Positions 1 through 8,329 of a stretch of 64,000 nt of DNA are shown here, one piece after another (position 1 is the first letter of the stretch; the number at the start of each line of letters is the position of its first letter). The notes under the pieces were generated by a model. It made no database searches and was not told the origin of the DNA. It saw only the letters and a program-made list of their open reading frames with translations. Source of the stretch: Atkinsonella hypoxylon. Its lineage: Eukaryota; Ascomycota; Sordariomycetes; Hypocreales; Clavicipitaceae. Location of the stretch: the NCBI GenBank assembly GCA_000729835.1, contig JFHB01000118.1, positions 1 to 64,000 on the forward strand, in the 5' to 3' direction. A program made the position numbers and the translations under genes.

Positions 1-640
1 ATATTAACAACTTAATTTCTTAGAACTAGTAATAATAAAGGCATTTCTAGTAATACTAATAGGTAAAGCGCGTAAATTCTACCTTATAATAATTGCAATA
101 AATATAAAGATAAATTACACCTTTAATTAAATAGTTAAAATTATTAGATAACACTTTAAGACCCTAACTAATAAGCAGTTCTATTGTTAAAGATAGAACA
201 GCATTACATTATATAATATAATCACTAAGAACCCTAATAAATCTATACTTAACTGCCTTAATAGAATAATCTAGAACCTTTAAGACATTTATAACAGTCT
301 TTTTAACCCTTTTATAGATAATTCTAAGCTTATTAAGTAAACCCTTTAAGTAGTTAGAGGCATCTCTAAATATAGCTAAGCTAAATTTACAACTAACGCA
401 ACATTCTAAGAGCTTATTAGCAACCTACAAAAGTTAATTAGTATTGCAGAAGTATAAAAGAAAATTAGCTAATTCTACGCTAGATTTAACTAACTTAATA
501 TTAATAATAAAGCCCTCTATATAGACTGTTAATATTAACGTTTAAGAGACCCTAGCTGTAGTAGGAGTAAGACTAGAAAATAACGCTGCTTTATCTGCAG
601 GAAAGAAGGATGTTAGTTAATAAAGTACAGCAAAAAAGAA
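1..640 (+). pseudogene. COP-B gag (capsid and zinc knuckle), RIP-degraded
   Basis: Translated with TAG/TAA read as Gln or Trp, the frame resembles fungal copia Gag: a helical capsid segment, then a CCHC knuckle. The knuckle is visible at 587-628: Cys at 587 and 596, Cys at 611, and Tyr at 626 where His is expected, so the metal site is probably damaged. Gag would coat the RNA genome in the virus-like particle. The 5' end is outside the window. The region 1-480 is about the reverse complement of 57840-58310, which is the same gag segment of a related element in opposite orientation. At least a dozen in-frame stops are present, all TAG or TAA. Confidence 0.75.
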
Positions 641-1709
641 CGTTAAGAAGCACAGTAAAGATAGTAGAATAATAAGAAGTATAGAACCTCTCTATTAAAC
701 AGTAAATTTAGAGCCTATCTATAAGCTTATAAAGGACTAAGTAAACCTATATAAGATAACAATTCTAATAATGTATAGAATGTAGGTAAGGTATTTATTA
801 AAGAATCTAATACAGCTAATAAAGGAAAAACCCCTTAGCTAATAATTACACAATTCTTTACTAATACTATAACTACAGACAATAGAGCTATCTTCTAAAA
901 CCTTAAGGAAGGAGCCCGCTAGTATACTCTACATAAGGAAGACCTATTTACAGAAGATTAATTAAATCTAATAGATCCCTTATTATATTCGTTATCTTAT
1001 ATATTAGAAGAACGTTATTCTAGTGAGATATTTAGAGGCATTTTACTTAACACTAGAGCAGTAGGCGTATTAACAGCTAGAATTAACTAAGCATAGGCAC
1101 TAGTGAAGAAAATGCCTTTATTAAAGATAAATCTATCTAATTAACACTATATAATTACATTTAGCGCAGGATTAGCAACTTTAATAGGCTTTATTATAGT
1201 TCTAATAGTCTTTAGCTTAATTACATTCTACGTTATTAATATAAGCACCCTGTTCCTGTACAGCATTAATAATATAGATAAGATGTATATAAAGCTTAAC
1301 AACCTTAAAAACGTGCTAATTTAAGGCAATTAAAAGGTTCCTATTATCTAAAAATAGAGACATCTGTAGTGGACTCTAGAAGCTACAGAAGCAGCTGCAT
1401 TCTTCCTATTAGAAAAGTAAATCTGTTAACTTTATTGTTAATTTAGGCATCCCTCTGTACAACAATTAACGAAAATTCTACAACGTGCAGGTAAAGATAT
1501 TAGTAACAATAACGCTATTAATAGAATTATATAAGTCTGCTACTACTGCTAACTTAACAGTAAATTACCTAGTTAATTCCGATTTACGTTAAAAGATAAC
1601 TATAATTTTAACTACAAAATCCTTATTAATATTATATACCTAAACAGCAGCTCTGTTCTTTACGTTGTTGATTCTACAACCTCGTTCTAGGCAGCCCGCT
1701 TTCTAGAAC
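641..1709 (+). pseudogene. COP-B protease, pre-integrase and integrase start, RIP-degraded
   Basis: The aspartic protease active site expected as DTGA lies at 1049-1060 and now reads N-T-R-A: Asp is AAC and Gly is AGA, both G-to-A changes. Downstream the HHCC zinc domain has His at 1448 and the CxxC pair at 1538 and 1547. The integrase core follows; its first catalytic Asp appears as Asn in the I-N-I-I-Y segment near 1640, before the V-V-D-S-T-T segment at about 1664-1681. The frame stops at the Y insertion and continues at 54778 with A-Q-D and N-A-L-K-E-C-W, a typical continuation of this integrase family. Confidence 0.8.
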
Positions 1710-1714
1710 CCTAA
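1710..1714. repeat. Target site duplication CCTAA, left copy for Y
   Basis: CCTAA directly precedes the LTR at 1715 and is found again directly after the LTR that ends at 54772. Integrase frames on the two sides join across it, so both LTRs bound one insertion event. Confidence 0.85.
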
Positions 1715-1957
1715 TGTTACGGGATAATTCCACAGACCCGCAGGTCACTAGTGCACGTGACTGCAATTATGTATAAGTAGTTAGAAGCAACACTTAGGTA
1801 GTTAGATTGAACAATCAACAATTATTCACTAGAACACTATTATTAGATGCTCCTTACAGAAGCTATTACAACTTAGCCTACAATTTATTATATAACCTAT
1901 TAAATCTAACATCCTACTGTTGTATCTAACAAACCTACGTTAGATTCTACTGTAATA
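1715..1957 (+). repeat. Y 5' LTR (243 bp)
   Basis: It starts TGTTACGGGATAATTCC and ends CTGTAATA, the last base pair set being a RIP version of CCGTAACA. Three more copies of exactly the same length lie at 19026-19268, 28733-28975 and 54530-54772. A TATA-like TATGTATAAG lies at about 1769-1778, followed at 1781-1790 by TTAGAAGCAA, which is complementary to the leader just after the LTR. Confidence 0.9.
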
Positions 1958-1990
1958 AGTAGTAGCAATTGCTTCTAATTGTTGCTAACT
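1958..1990 (+). other. Y leader with possible self-primer binding site
   Basis: TTGCTTCTAA at 1969-1978, 12 nt after the LTR, is the exact reverse complement of TTAGAAGCAA at 1781-1790 inside the LTR. Chromoviruses of the Tf1 type prime reverse transcription by folding the 5' end of the RNA onto such a site. I see no TGG-type tRNA primer site here. The same pairing is kept in X. The TATA-like motif is only about 10 bp upstream of the LTR partner, which is close for a start site, so this remains a proposal. Confidence 0.45.
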
Positions 1991-2367
1991 CTCCTTAAGC
2001 TTAAAAAGCTAAAATTGTAATATTTAAGATAGAGTAACTTTAGAAGAAACTTAGTAGAAAGAATTATATTCCTTTTACTAATAAAGAACTTAAAACTATA
2101 TATTAATTCTATAAATTTTACCGCTAAAATCTAAATTTCTAGATTTAAAAAAGGGATCTTATACCTTAGGAAAAAAGAAGCTTACTACTTTATCTTACTT
2201 GCTATAAATTCGTTAATAGATAGCTTAAATTATATAACTAACCTAAGCTAGTAGAACTACTTTCTTACTAGAATACTATTAACGCTTCTTTAGTATAGTA
2301 GGTATAGAGGTAGGTTAATAGAATTGTTAATAAGGCTAAATCTGCTGGACTCCTTATAGATTTACTA

Positions 2368-2372
2368 ACAGT
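2368..2372. repeat. Target site duplication ACAGT, left copy for TRIM
   Basis: ACAGT precedes the tandem element and recurs at 3189-3193. The sister element X has a single copy (ACAGC, read on the minus strand at 28318-28322) and no insertion. Confidence 0.85.
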
Positions 2373-2492
2373 TGTCACGGATTAATCAGGCCTTAATGCA
2401 ATGCTTGACCACTGCACTAAAAGGTCTAGTCACAACCTCAGTTAGAGGAAGTGACAGTATCAAGCTCTATATAACATATTCAGCACGTAACA
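2373..2492 (-). repeat. TRIM LTR copy 1 (120 bp)
   Basis: First of three copies. It differs from the others mainly by C/T and G/A changes, as RIP would give. An 11-bp sequence matching the Pol III A box (TAGTGCAGTGG) lies on its minus strand. Confidence 0.8.
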
Positions 2493-2720
2493 GATGCTGC
2501 AGCCATTAGCAAGTGTTAGCTAACCCAGCTAATAGAGGGACCTTCTAAGCTTAGCATACAGTAGATCTAGCACTAAGCCTAGAATTATTACTAGTAGGGA
2601 ATTGCACTCCTATAGTCTCTACTATACGCACACTAAGCCTGTAGCTAGCTCTGCAACTAGACCTAGACCTGAAAAATTCCGCAGCTGCAGGAATTGAACA
2701 CACGAGCAATTGCTACTATA
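2493..2720 (-). other. TRIM internal segment 1 (228 bp)
   Basis: Non-coding segment between LTR copies 1 and 2. On the minus strand, GTGTTCAATTCC at 2690-2701 resembles a Pol III B box with one RIP-type change. It is followed (lower coordinates) by a run of five T. Confidence 0.7.
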
Positions 2721-2840
2721 TGTTACAGATTAATTAGGCCTTGATGCAATGCTTAGCCACTGCACTAAAAGGTCTAGTCACAACCTCAGTTAGAGGAAGT
2801 AACAGTATTAAGCTCTATATAATATATTTAGCACGTAACA
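2721..2840 (-). repeat. TRIM LTR copy 2 (120 bp)
   Basis: Middle copy, starting TGTTACAG on the plus strand (TGTCACGG in copy 1). The minus strand carries TAGTGCAGTGG-like sequence at 2757-2767 (A-box consensus TRGYNNARNGG; this copy carries the plus-strand form CCACTGCACTA). Confidence 0.8.
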
Positions 2841-3068
2841 GATACCGCGGCCATTAGCAAGTGTTAGCTGACCTAGCTAATAGAGGGACCTTCCAAGCTT
2901 AGCATACAGTAGATCTAGCACTAAGCCTAGAATTGTTACTAGTAGGGAATTGCACTCCTATAGTCTTTACTATGCGCACACTAAGCCTGTAGCTGGCTCT
3001 GCAACTAGACCTAGACCTAAAAAATTCCGCAGCCGCAGGAATCGAACACACAAGCAATTGCTACTATA
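2841..3068 (-). other. TRIM internal segment 2 (228 bp)
   Basis: Same length and order as internal segment 1, and less mutated: the B-box-like sequence reads GTGTTCGATTCC on the minus strand at 3038-3049, followed by a run of six T. No protein frame is supported. Confidence 0.7.
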
Positions 3069-3188
3069 TATCACGGATTAATCAGGCCTTGATGCAATGC
3101 TTGACCACTGCACTAAAAGGTCTAGTCACAACCTCAGTTAGAGAAAGTGACAGTATCAAGCTCTATATAACATATTCAGCACGTAACA
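3069..3188 (-). repeat. TRIM LTR copy 3 (120 bp)
   Basis: Third copy, starting TATCACGG, a G-to-A change from TGTCACGG. The A-box-like motif lies at 3105-3115 on the minus strand. It ends at the right target duplication. Confidence 0.8.
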
Positions 3189-3193
3189 ACAGT
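3189..3193. repeat. Target site duplication ACAGT, right copy for TRIM
   Basis: Matches 2368-2372. The Y gag frame continues from here. Confidence 0.85.
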
Positions 3194-4989
3194 AATGCTA
3201 GAAGGAAAAGCTAAGGCTAGATTATCTAGATTTAACAGCTTAGGAGACACTATCTATAAAGCTAGCGCTAGTTCTACCTAGGATATTAAAGGAAAGTAAG
3301 TATAAAGATCTAGATTTACACTACTTACTAAGGACCTAGATCTATTAAATATACCTTAAACTGCTAAGAAGAACTTACTAATTAAAGAACTAGCTAAAAT
3401 CTTACTACTTTTATAGGCCTACTAAAGGTTTTATACTCTTAAGCTAGAGTATAAAGCAGAGAAAGCAGTAGAACTGCTTAAAAAAGGGAACTCTTTACTA
3501 GAATAGCTTATAGGGTTTTTTGCAGAAATTAGTAGGTAAATTAGTAGAATTAGAGAAGAATTAATTAATAAAATTAGTAGATTACAGAAAGAATTAAATA
3601 ATAAAATTGCTACTCTTTAGGTAGAGTAATAATACTTAGCCTAGAAGATAGAGACTACACTTAAGCCTTAGGATAGATATAACAAACAATACTATACCTA
3701 ATAAGGCTTCTAGCTTAAGGATTATAGGTAAAGGGCTTCTAATTCTTACTTACCCCTAAAAGATAACTAAAACTAGAAGTAAGGTTAAAAGCAACCTATA
3801 AGTAAAGGAAACTATATAATATAGAAATACTTTAAACACTCTAGTACTTTTCTAAAAGAATAAAAGCTACTGTAATTTCTAAAGAATCTATTAGAGCAAT
3901 ACTATAACAGTAAGGCTAAGAAGAGCTAAGATACTAAAAAAGACTAAGATTAAGCATTTAGTAACTTTAAATATTAGTATATAAATTAATAGGCACTATA
4001 CTATATTAGAAACAACAATCTCTAGCTAAATTTAGCAAATAAAAGGCTAAATCTACGTTAGAAATAGAATAGCTAAAGCAATATATAGTTCTAAACGCCT
4101 AAGGAATAAATAGATTCTATATAGAAAATTACTAATATTAGTTACTTTAAACCCTTTAATAATAGAAATATCTATAAGCTAATTTTATATAAAGGAAAGT
4201 ATACTGTTTTCTACAATATAGAGTTATAGATCTAAGCTATTAAAGACTACTGTAGCTATAGTGCAATTAACGCCTAAGAAGCTATTTATATTAAGCTCTA
4301 GACTCTCTTTAAAGGGAACGCATTAATATAGTATAAGTAGCATCTAGATTACTATAAAAAAATAGCTATTTTTAGCAGTTTAAACTCTATTTACACTACT
4401 ATCTATAAAGAATTTAGTATATAGATCTAGAATGCAATAATATAGCTAGATTTAGCTAAGTTTATAGAGTAAAATATAATTAAAGAAAAATTATTTAGGG
4501 AATTTACCTCTAAAGTATTCTAATATACCTATATAAATAGTAAAACTACTAATCTTTAGCTCCTTTTAAGACTTTATTATAAGCTATACCTAGGATTATA
4601 ATAGCTATACTTAATTCTAATAGTAAAAGACCTAAGATCTATATATATTACTATAGTAAATAATAAGGTTAAGGATCTATAAAAATGCCTAAGGGATCTA
4701 GAAAAACAATAAAAATTAGAAGACTATAAGGAAAGTACTAATACCTACTACACTTAAAGTAAATTTAATAGTAAGAACTCTAAAAATAATAAGGCAGCTT
4801 AAGGTAACTAGGCTAACTAGAATAAAAGCAATAGTTAATTTTAGTTTTAACCTTTATTCTATAAAAATTACTAGAATAATTATACTTAATACCTACTATA
4901 AAACTAAAGGAATTAGCTGCTAAAAGAGCAGTAGCCTTAGCCTTAGTAAAACTAGGATTTAGGGGCTAGCTAGAATTATTAGCTAAAGC

Positions 4990-5411
4990 TACAGTATCCT
5001 TAGTAGCTTTAACGTTTTTAACAATAAAGCCTACTATAGAATAATAAGAAATATACCTATATAATAACGTTTAAAGATAAATTTAACTAAAAAGACTATA
5101 AGAAGTACCTTAAAAGCTATAAATATTAGCTAGTAGAAGAAGGAGAAATAGTTAATACTAAGGAGCTACTAACTAGCCTAAAATCTAACTTTATTAAAAC
5201 CTATTTTACTAAAAGTAAAGAAAAATAAAAGAAAAAGGTTTAAATAAAGGTAAACTAAAAGGATTTATAGGGAATCTAGATAGAGTAAGTAGTTAAAGCA
5301 GTTATAAGGCTATAGATTGTTAAATCTAGCATTTTAAAGTTAAATTCCTTCCTAAAGATTCCTATCTAATTGTATAATAAGGGGCTATTGCATTAGATCT
5401 ACCTAGATACT
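4990..5411 (+). pseudogene. Y gag-pol junction and protease start, truncated
   Basis: This block matches the reverse complement of X at about 26110-26500. It carries a Lys-rich stretch and then the start of the protease region. It breaks at 5411 where COP-A1 begins; the continuation seen in X (26110 down to about 24880: protease and N-terminal RT) is absent from Y anywhere in the window. I cannot place catalytic residues in the part that remains. Confidence 0.5.
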
Positions 5412-6106
5412 TATTGAAAATAATAGGGATTACAGGACTAGATATCTAAGAGGGTAGTGGTCTCTTAGATTTAGCACCTGTAATTGCTCCTAGCAATTAT
5501 CACGTAGTGGAAGCAGCAGCGGCCTAAATCAAGCTGTAGTGTATAGTATAGATCACGTAGAGGCAATAGATAACTATAATAGTAGTATCTTTATATTGAG
5601 AGCGCTGTAACGAACTTGGTGAGGGTAGGATCTCGAATCTTTCCAGTCCCTTATAGACCTACTGACTATATTAGCGGGCTGTAGTCGCTAAAAGGGGCTT
5701 ATAGGCTACTTTATAATTTCCGCAAAAAGATTTACTATATAAAAACAAAAAAATCGACTCACGGCTATATAAACAAGATGCCTATGTGTACAATTTAATA
5801 AATTCTACTAATAATAAGTAACCCTTATAAGCAACTCTATCTAACAATTATATCATTAAAAAGCCCTAATTCTTAGCTTTTAAATGGTATACTTCTTGAA
5901 TTTCTACTATTACTAGTTGTGGAGAAAATCGCTGTTAAAGTTAACTATAGGTTAGGCAACTTTGCCTTAGTCAATTCTAGATGTTTCGCATCTAGTAACA
6001 GCGATATCTCTACTAAAAATCAACGTAACAAGACCTAATAAGGGTCACGTGATAGAGCAACTAGTAGGCATAAAAATAGGCTATACAGGGTAGCTTATTT
6101 TTAACA
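5412..6106 (-). repeat. COP-A1 3' LTR (695 bp)
   Basis: The same 695-bp unit occurs at 62566-63260. On the minus strand it begins TGTTAAAAATAAGC directly after a polypurine tract, and ends TTTTCAATA (from TTTTCAACA by RIP). It contains perfect hairpins at 5446-5468 (7-bp stem) and 5481-5499 (8-bp stem, 3-nt loop), near its 3' end, and the larger folded block at 5928-6005. Confidence 0.9.
5928..6005 (-). other. Predicted three-way-junction RNA fold in COP-A LTR
   Basis: ATCGCTGTTA (5928-5937) pairs perfectly with TAACAGCGAT (5996-6005). Inside are two hairpins: CTAGATG/CATCTAG with a 5-nt loop (5977-5995), which abuts the outer stem, and AGGCA/TGCCT (5954-5967). In the copy at 63083-63160 the 7-bp inner hairpin is kept while the outer stem carries mismatches. 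Its role is unknown; position in the LTR allows a packaging or translation-control signal. Confidence 0.45.
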
Positions 6107-6117
6107 CTCCCTCTAGA
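6107..6117 (-). other. COP-A1 polypurine tract
   Basis: On the minus strand CTAGAGGGAG immediately precedes the LTR start TGTTAAAAA. This is the usual plus-strand DNA primer site. It is identical in COP-A2 at 63261-63270. Confidence 0.75.
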
Positions 6118-6399
6118 AATGTAAGAAGTAACCAGTTCTATAAGCAACTTAGCTCCTTTAAAGGATATCTAAGTTAGAATCAACTAACGAAATACAGTAC
6201 TAATAACAGGACTAAATAACATAACTAATAACATAACTAATTCCAGCAATTCCAGGGTAGTTATAGTTAAATATAACTAGTTGTTGTTGATTGTTTTTGT
6301 TGTTTTTCGATTTTTAACTGTTTTTCGTTGCTTTTCGATTTTTCAAGTGTTTTTATTGCTTTTATAAGCTAGCTAGAAAGCTCTAGTAACTTAATAAAT

Positions 6400-7976
6400 T
6401 GTTGATGCTTTTAAATAGCAAGAGGCTTAGTTAGGCTATCTGCTAGCATCTAATTCGTATTAATATAACTAACCTTAGCTATACCTTTACGAATCTTTTC
6501 CCTAATGTAGTTAAACTTCAAAAGGGTATACTTAGTCCTACTATACAACGTTAAGTTGTAAGCAGTAACTATAGCGCCTTGATTATTACACCTAATAGGA
6601 ATAGAAGGGGTTAAAGGCAGCTTTATCTCCTTAAAAAGGCTGTAGAGCCACTCTAATTCCCTAATAGCTTTAGATAATGCATTGGATTCCGCTTCTAATG
6701 TAGAAAGAGCAATAGTACTAGCTTTCTTCGATTTCCAGCTAATAGGTCCACCAGCTAGCTTATATAGATAAGCATAGGTTGATTTAGAAGAGACTTTATC
6801 ACCAGCAAAATCGCTATCGCAATAACTAAGGAGGGTCTTAAGTACTTCTTTAGAGCTAGAAGCTTTAGAAGAAGACCTTAATGGTATAGAATGCTTATAA
6901 ATAATAGTAAAGCTTCTAGTACCACTTAAGTACCTTAGTAGGTGCTTAGAGGCATTTAGGTGCTCTATATAGGGCTTAGCTAGGAAGGTTGATAGCCACT
7001 AAACGGAAAAAGCAATATTAGCTCTAGTTAGCAACATTAGGTACATTATAGTGCCTATTATACTCTAATAAAGCTTATAGTCGGATTTAGAGAGGAGTTT
7101 TGTAACTAGTTGCTTTAGAATCCCCGGCTGTATAGGGATAGAAGCTGGCTTAGCATCTAGCATTTTGAATCTTTCTAAGGCTTCAAGGATGTATTAAGAT
7201 TGATGGATTTTAATAGACCTTTTAGACCTATTACGGGTGATTTATACACCTAGAAAGAATTCTACTGGTCCCCTATCTTCTATTAGATAAGCTTAATTTA
7301 GTAGCTTTTTAAGCTTATTAATATATTGTAAATCAGGCCTAATTAGAAGACAGTTATCTACATAAGTAGCAATATACGTAGATGTAGCTAGGTTATAAAA
7401 GACTGCTAGGTCTGATATAAGAGGTTTAAATCTATGCTTTTGAAGTAATTCCGTTAGAATTTGCTGCTATTCTCTAGGACTTTGCTTTAGACTATAGAGG
7501 GATTTTTCTAGCTTAATTACTTGCTCTTTAGAGGGCTTGTAATTACAGCTTTTTAGTATCTTAGCTACTGATAGCGATGCTTGCTCTGTAAATTCAACGA
7601 ATCTATCTGGGATTTCTATATAAATAGCTTCTTTTAGCTTGCTATTTAAAAACGCTCCTATAAAATCGATTTGCTCAACTTCCTAGTTATTAAAAGCTGC
7701 AAGAGCTAATAATATACGCCAGCTAGGAGGAATACTAGTTGCAGTAAAGGTCTCTAGATAGTCTTAACCTTCTATTTACATAAATCCCTTAGCAATAAGG
7801 CGGGCCTTATATTTTATAGGATTATTTTCTTTATCCTTCTTTAGCCTGTAAACAAGCCTATTCTTTAGAACTCTTCGGCCCTTAGGTACTTGGTCTTTCC
7901 CTATAAATTTAAAGGTTCCAGCAGCTAATAGCTGCTTAAATTCGCTATAGGTAGCTTCTATCCAATGCTGCTTAGC
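6400..7976 (-). pseudogene. COP-A1 reverse transcriptase and RNase H
   Basis: Typical copia RT (RVT_2): the frame begins H-W-I-E-A, then R-R-V-L-K-N-R-L-V-Y, Y-K-A-R-L-I-A-K-G, I-D-F-I-G-A-F-L-N-S, and the catalytic box at about 7353-7364 reads Y-V-D-N, with the second Asp (7353-7355) changed to Asn by G-to-A. RNase H follows with a DADFAGDK-like start near 6800 and ends with M-L-A-D-S-L-T-K-P-L near 6430-6455. Only a few TAG stops interrupt it. RT copies the RNA in the particle. The upstream part of the polyprotein lies beyond GYP-323 at 16063-19025. Confidence 0.88.
7972..7976. repeat. Target site duplication TTAGC, left copy for GYP-323
   Basis: TTAGC precedes the LTR at 7977 and follows the LTR ending at 16062 (16063-16067). 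The COP-A1 frame joins across it. Confidence 0.92.
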
Positions 7977-8299
7977 TGTTATGGACTCGAGCCTTAGGCT
8001 CGGGTCTTTTAGTAGAGAGAGAACAGCAGAAGAGAGACAGAGATCTATATAGGTAAAGGGAGAGAAGCGAGCTGCATTTATCTAGAGGTTAGCTAGACTT
8101 CGCTAGGCCCTAAAGAGAGAACCTTAGCTATAGAGTATATACTAAAAGGGGCTCTTAAGGGGATAGACCTACCCCTAGATATATAGTACAGAAGTATAGA
8201 GAAGCTTTTAGTTCCTTCTCTCTTCTCCCTTTTCTCTCTATAATTATAGTTTTTATTATAGATACTAGTTAGCAGCAGCTCCTAGGCTAGTCTATTATA
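7977..8299 (+). repeat. GYP-323 5' LTR (323 bp)
   Basis: Starts TGTTATGGACTCGAGCC and ends CTATTATA (CTATTACA in the 3' LTR). A 10-bp hairpin sits near its start: GACTCGAGCC (7984-7993), TTA, GGCTCGGGTC (7997-8006), with one G-T pair. Confidence 0.9.
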
Positions 8300-8329
8300 T
8301 ACTATAATTATTCTATAGATAGAACACTA

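Larger units (their letters stand above)
1..1709 (+). mobile_element. COP-B copia retrotransposon, left fragment
   Basis: This is the 5' part of a Ty1/copia LTR retrotransposon that enters from outside the window and is cut at 1714 by gypsy element Y. One frame (codon starts 2, 5, 8...) carries gag, a CCHC knuckle, protease, the HHCC pre-integrase motif and the start of the integrase core. The frame resumes after Y at 54778 and continues through integrase, RT and RNase H to a 3' LTR. The order gag-PR-INT-RT-RH is diagnostic of copia. Its 5' LTR is not in the window. RIP stop codons make it inactive. Confidence 0.85.
2373..3188 (-). mobile_element. TRIM-like small LTR element, tandem form (LTR-int-LTR-int-LTR)
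   Basis: Three 120-bp direct repeats alternate with two 228-bp internal segments (816 bp in total). The repeats run TGTCACGG...CACGTAACA on the plus strand. The element has 5-bp target duplications (ACAGT) and X provides the empty site. The internal segments hold no protein frame that I can support. On the minus strand the repeat starts TGTTACG and ends CCGTGACA and is followed by TATAGTAGCAATTGCTT, nearly the same as the leader of Y, so I assign it to the minus strand. Size, ends and lack of coding capacity fit a terminal-repeat retrotransposon in miniature. The tandem form suggests recombination between LTRs. Confidence 0.75.
2030..4960 (+). pseudogene. Y gag, split by the TRIM insertion
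   Basis: The protein frame begins about 2030, is cut at 2372, and resumes at 3189. After 3189 it contains a heptad-like segment rich in Ile, Arg, Glu and Leu at about 3540-3620 that should form a coiled coil, then a Gag-like helical segment including L-E-(W)-Y-K-(Q)-H-L-D near 4330. The 3' part is Asn- and Gln-rich. The equivalent in X lies at about 26500-28700 on the minus strand. It would be the capsid precursor of this gypsy element. Frames are approximate because every copy is RIP-mutated; a frame change may occur near 4900. Confidence 0.6.

Noticed and set aside
606..620. GAAGGATGTTAG resembles the polypurine tract and LTR start at 57443-57455
   Set aside because: The following sequence does not match the LTR, and the words are codons of the zinc knuckle (K-E-G-C).
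2640..2840. A functional tRNA gene on the minus strand
   Set aside because: A- and B-box-like motifs are present, but T-stem and acceptor pairings fail and the spacing is too long.
2373..3188. Regularly spaced repeats that look like a CRISPR array
   Set aside because: Repeat units are 120 bp and the intervening segments are copies of each other, not unique spacers. Ends and target duplication fit an LTR element.
5412..5416. LTR start of COP-A1 set at TG (5415) instead of TA (5412)
   Set aside because: Both LTR copies share TATTG, so the true end is TGTTG changed by RIP; using it gives equal 695-bp lengths and correct 5-bp flanks.
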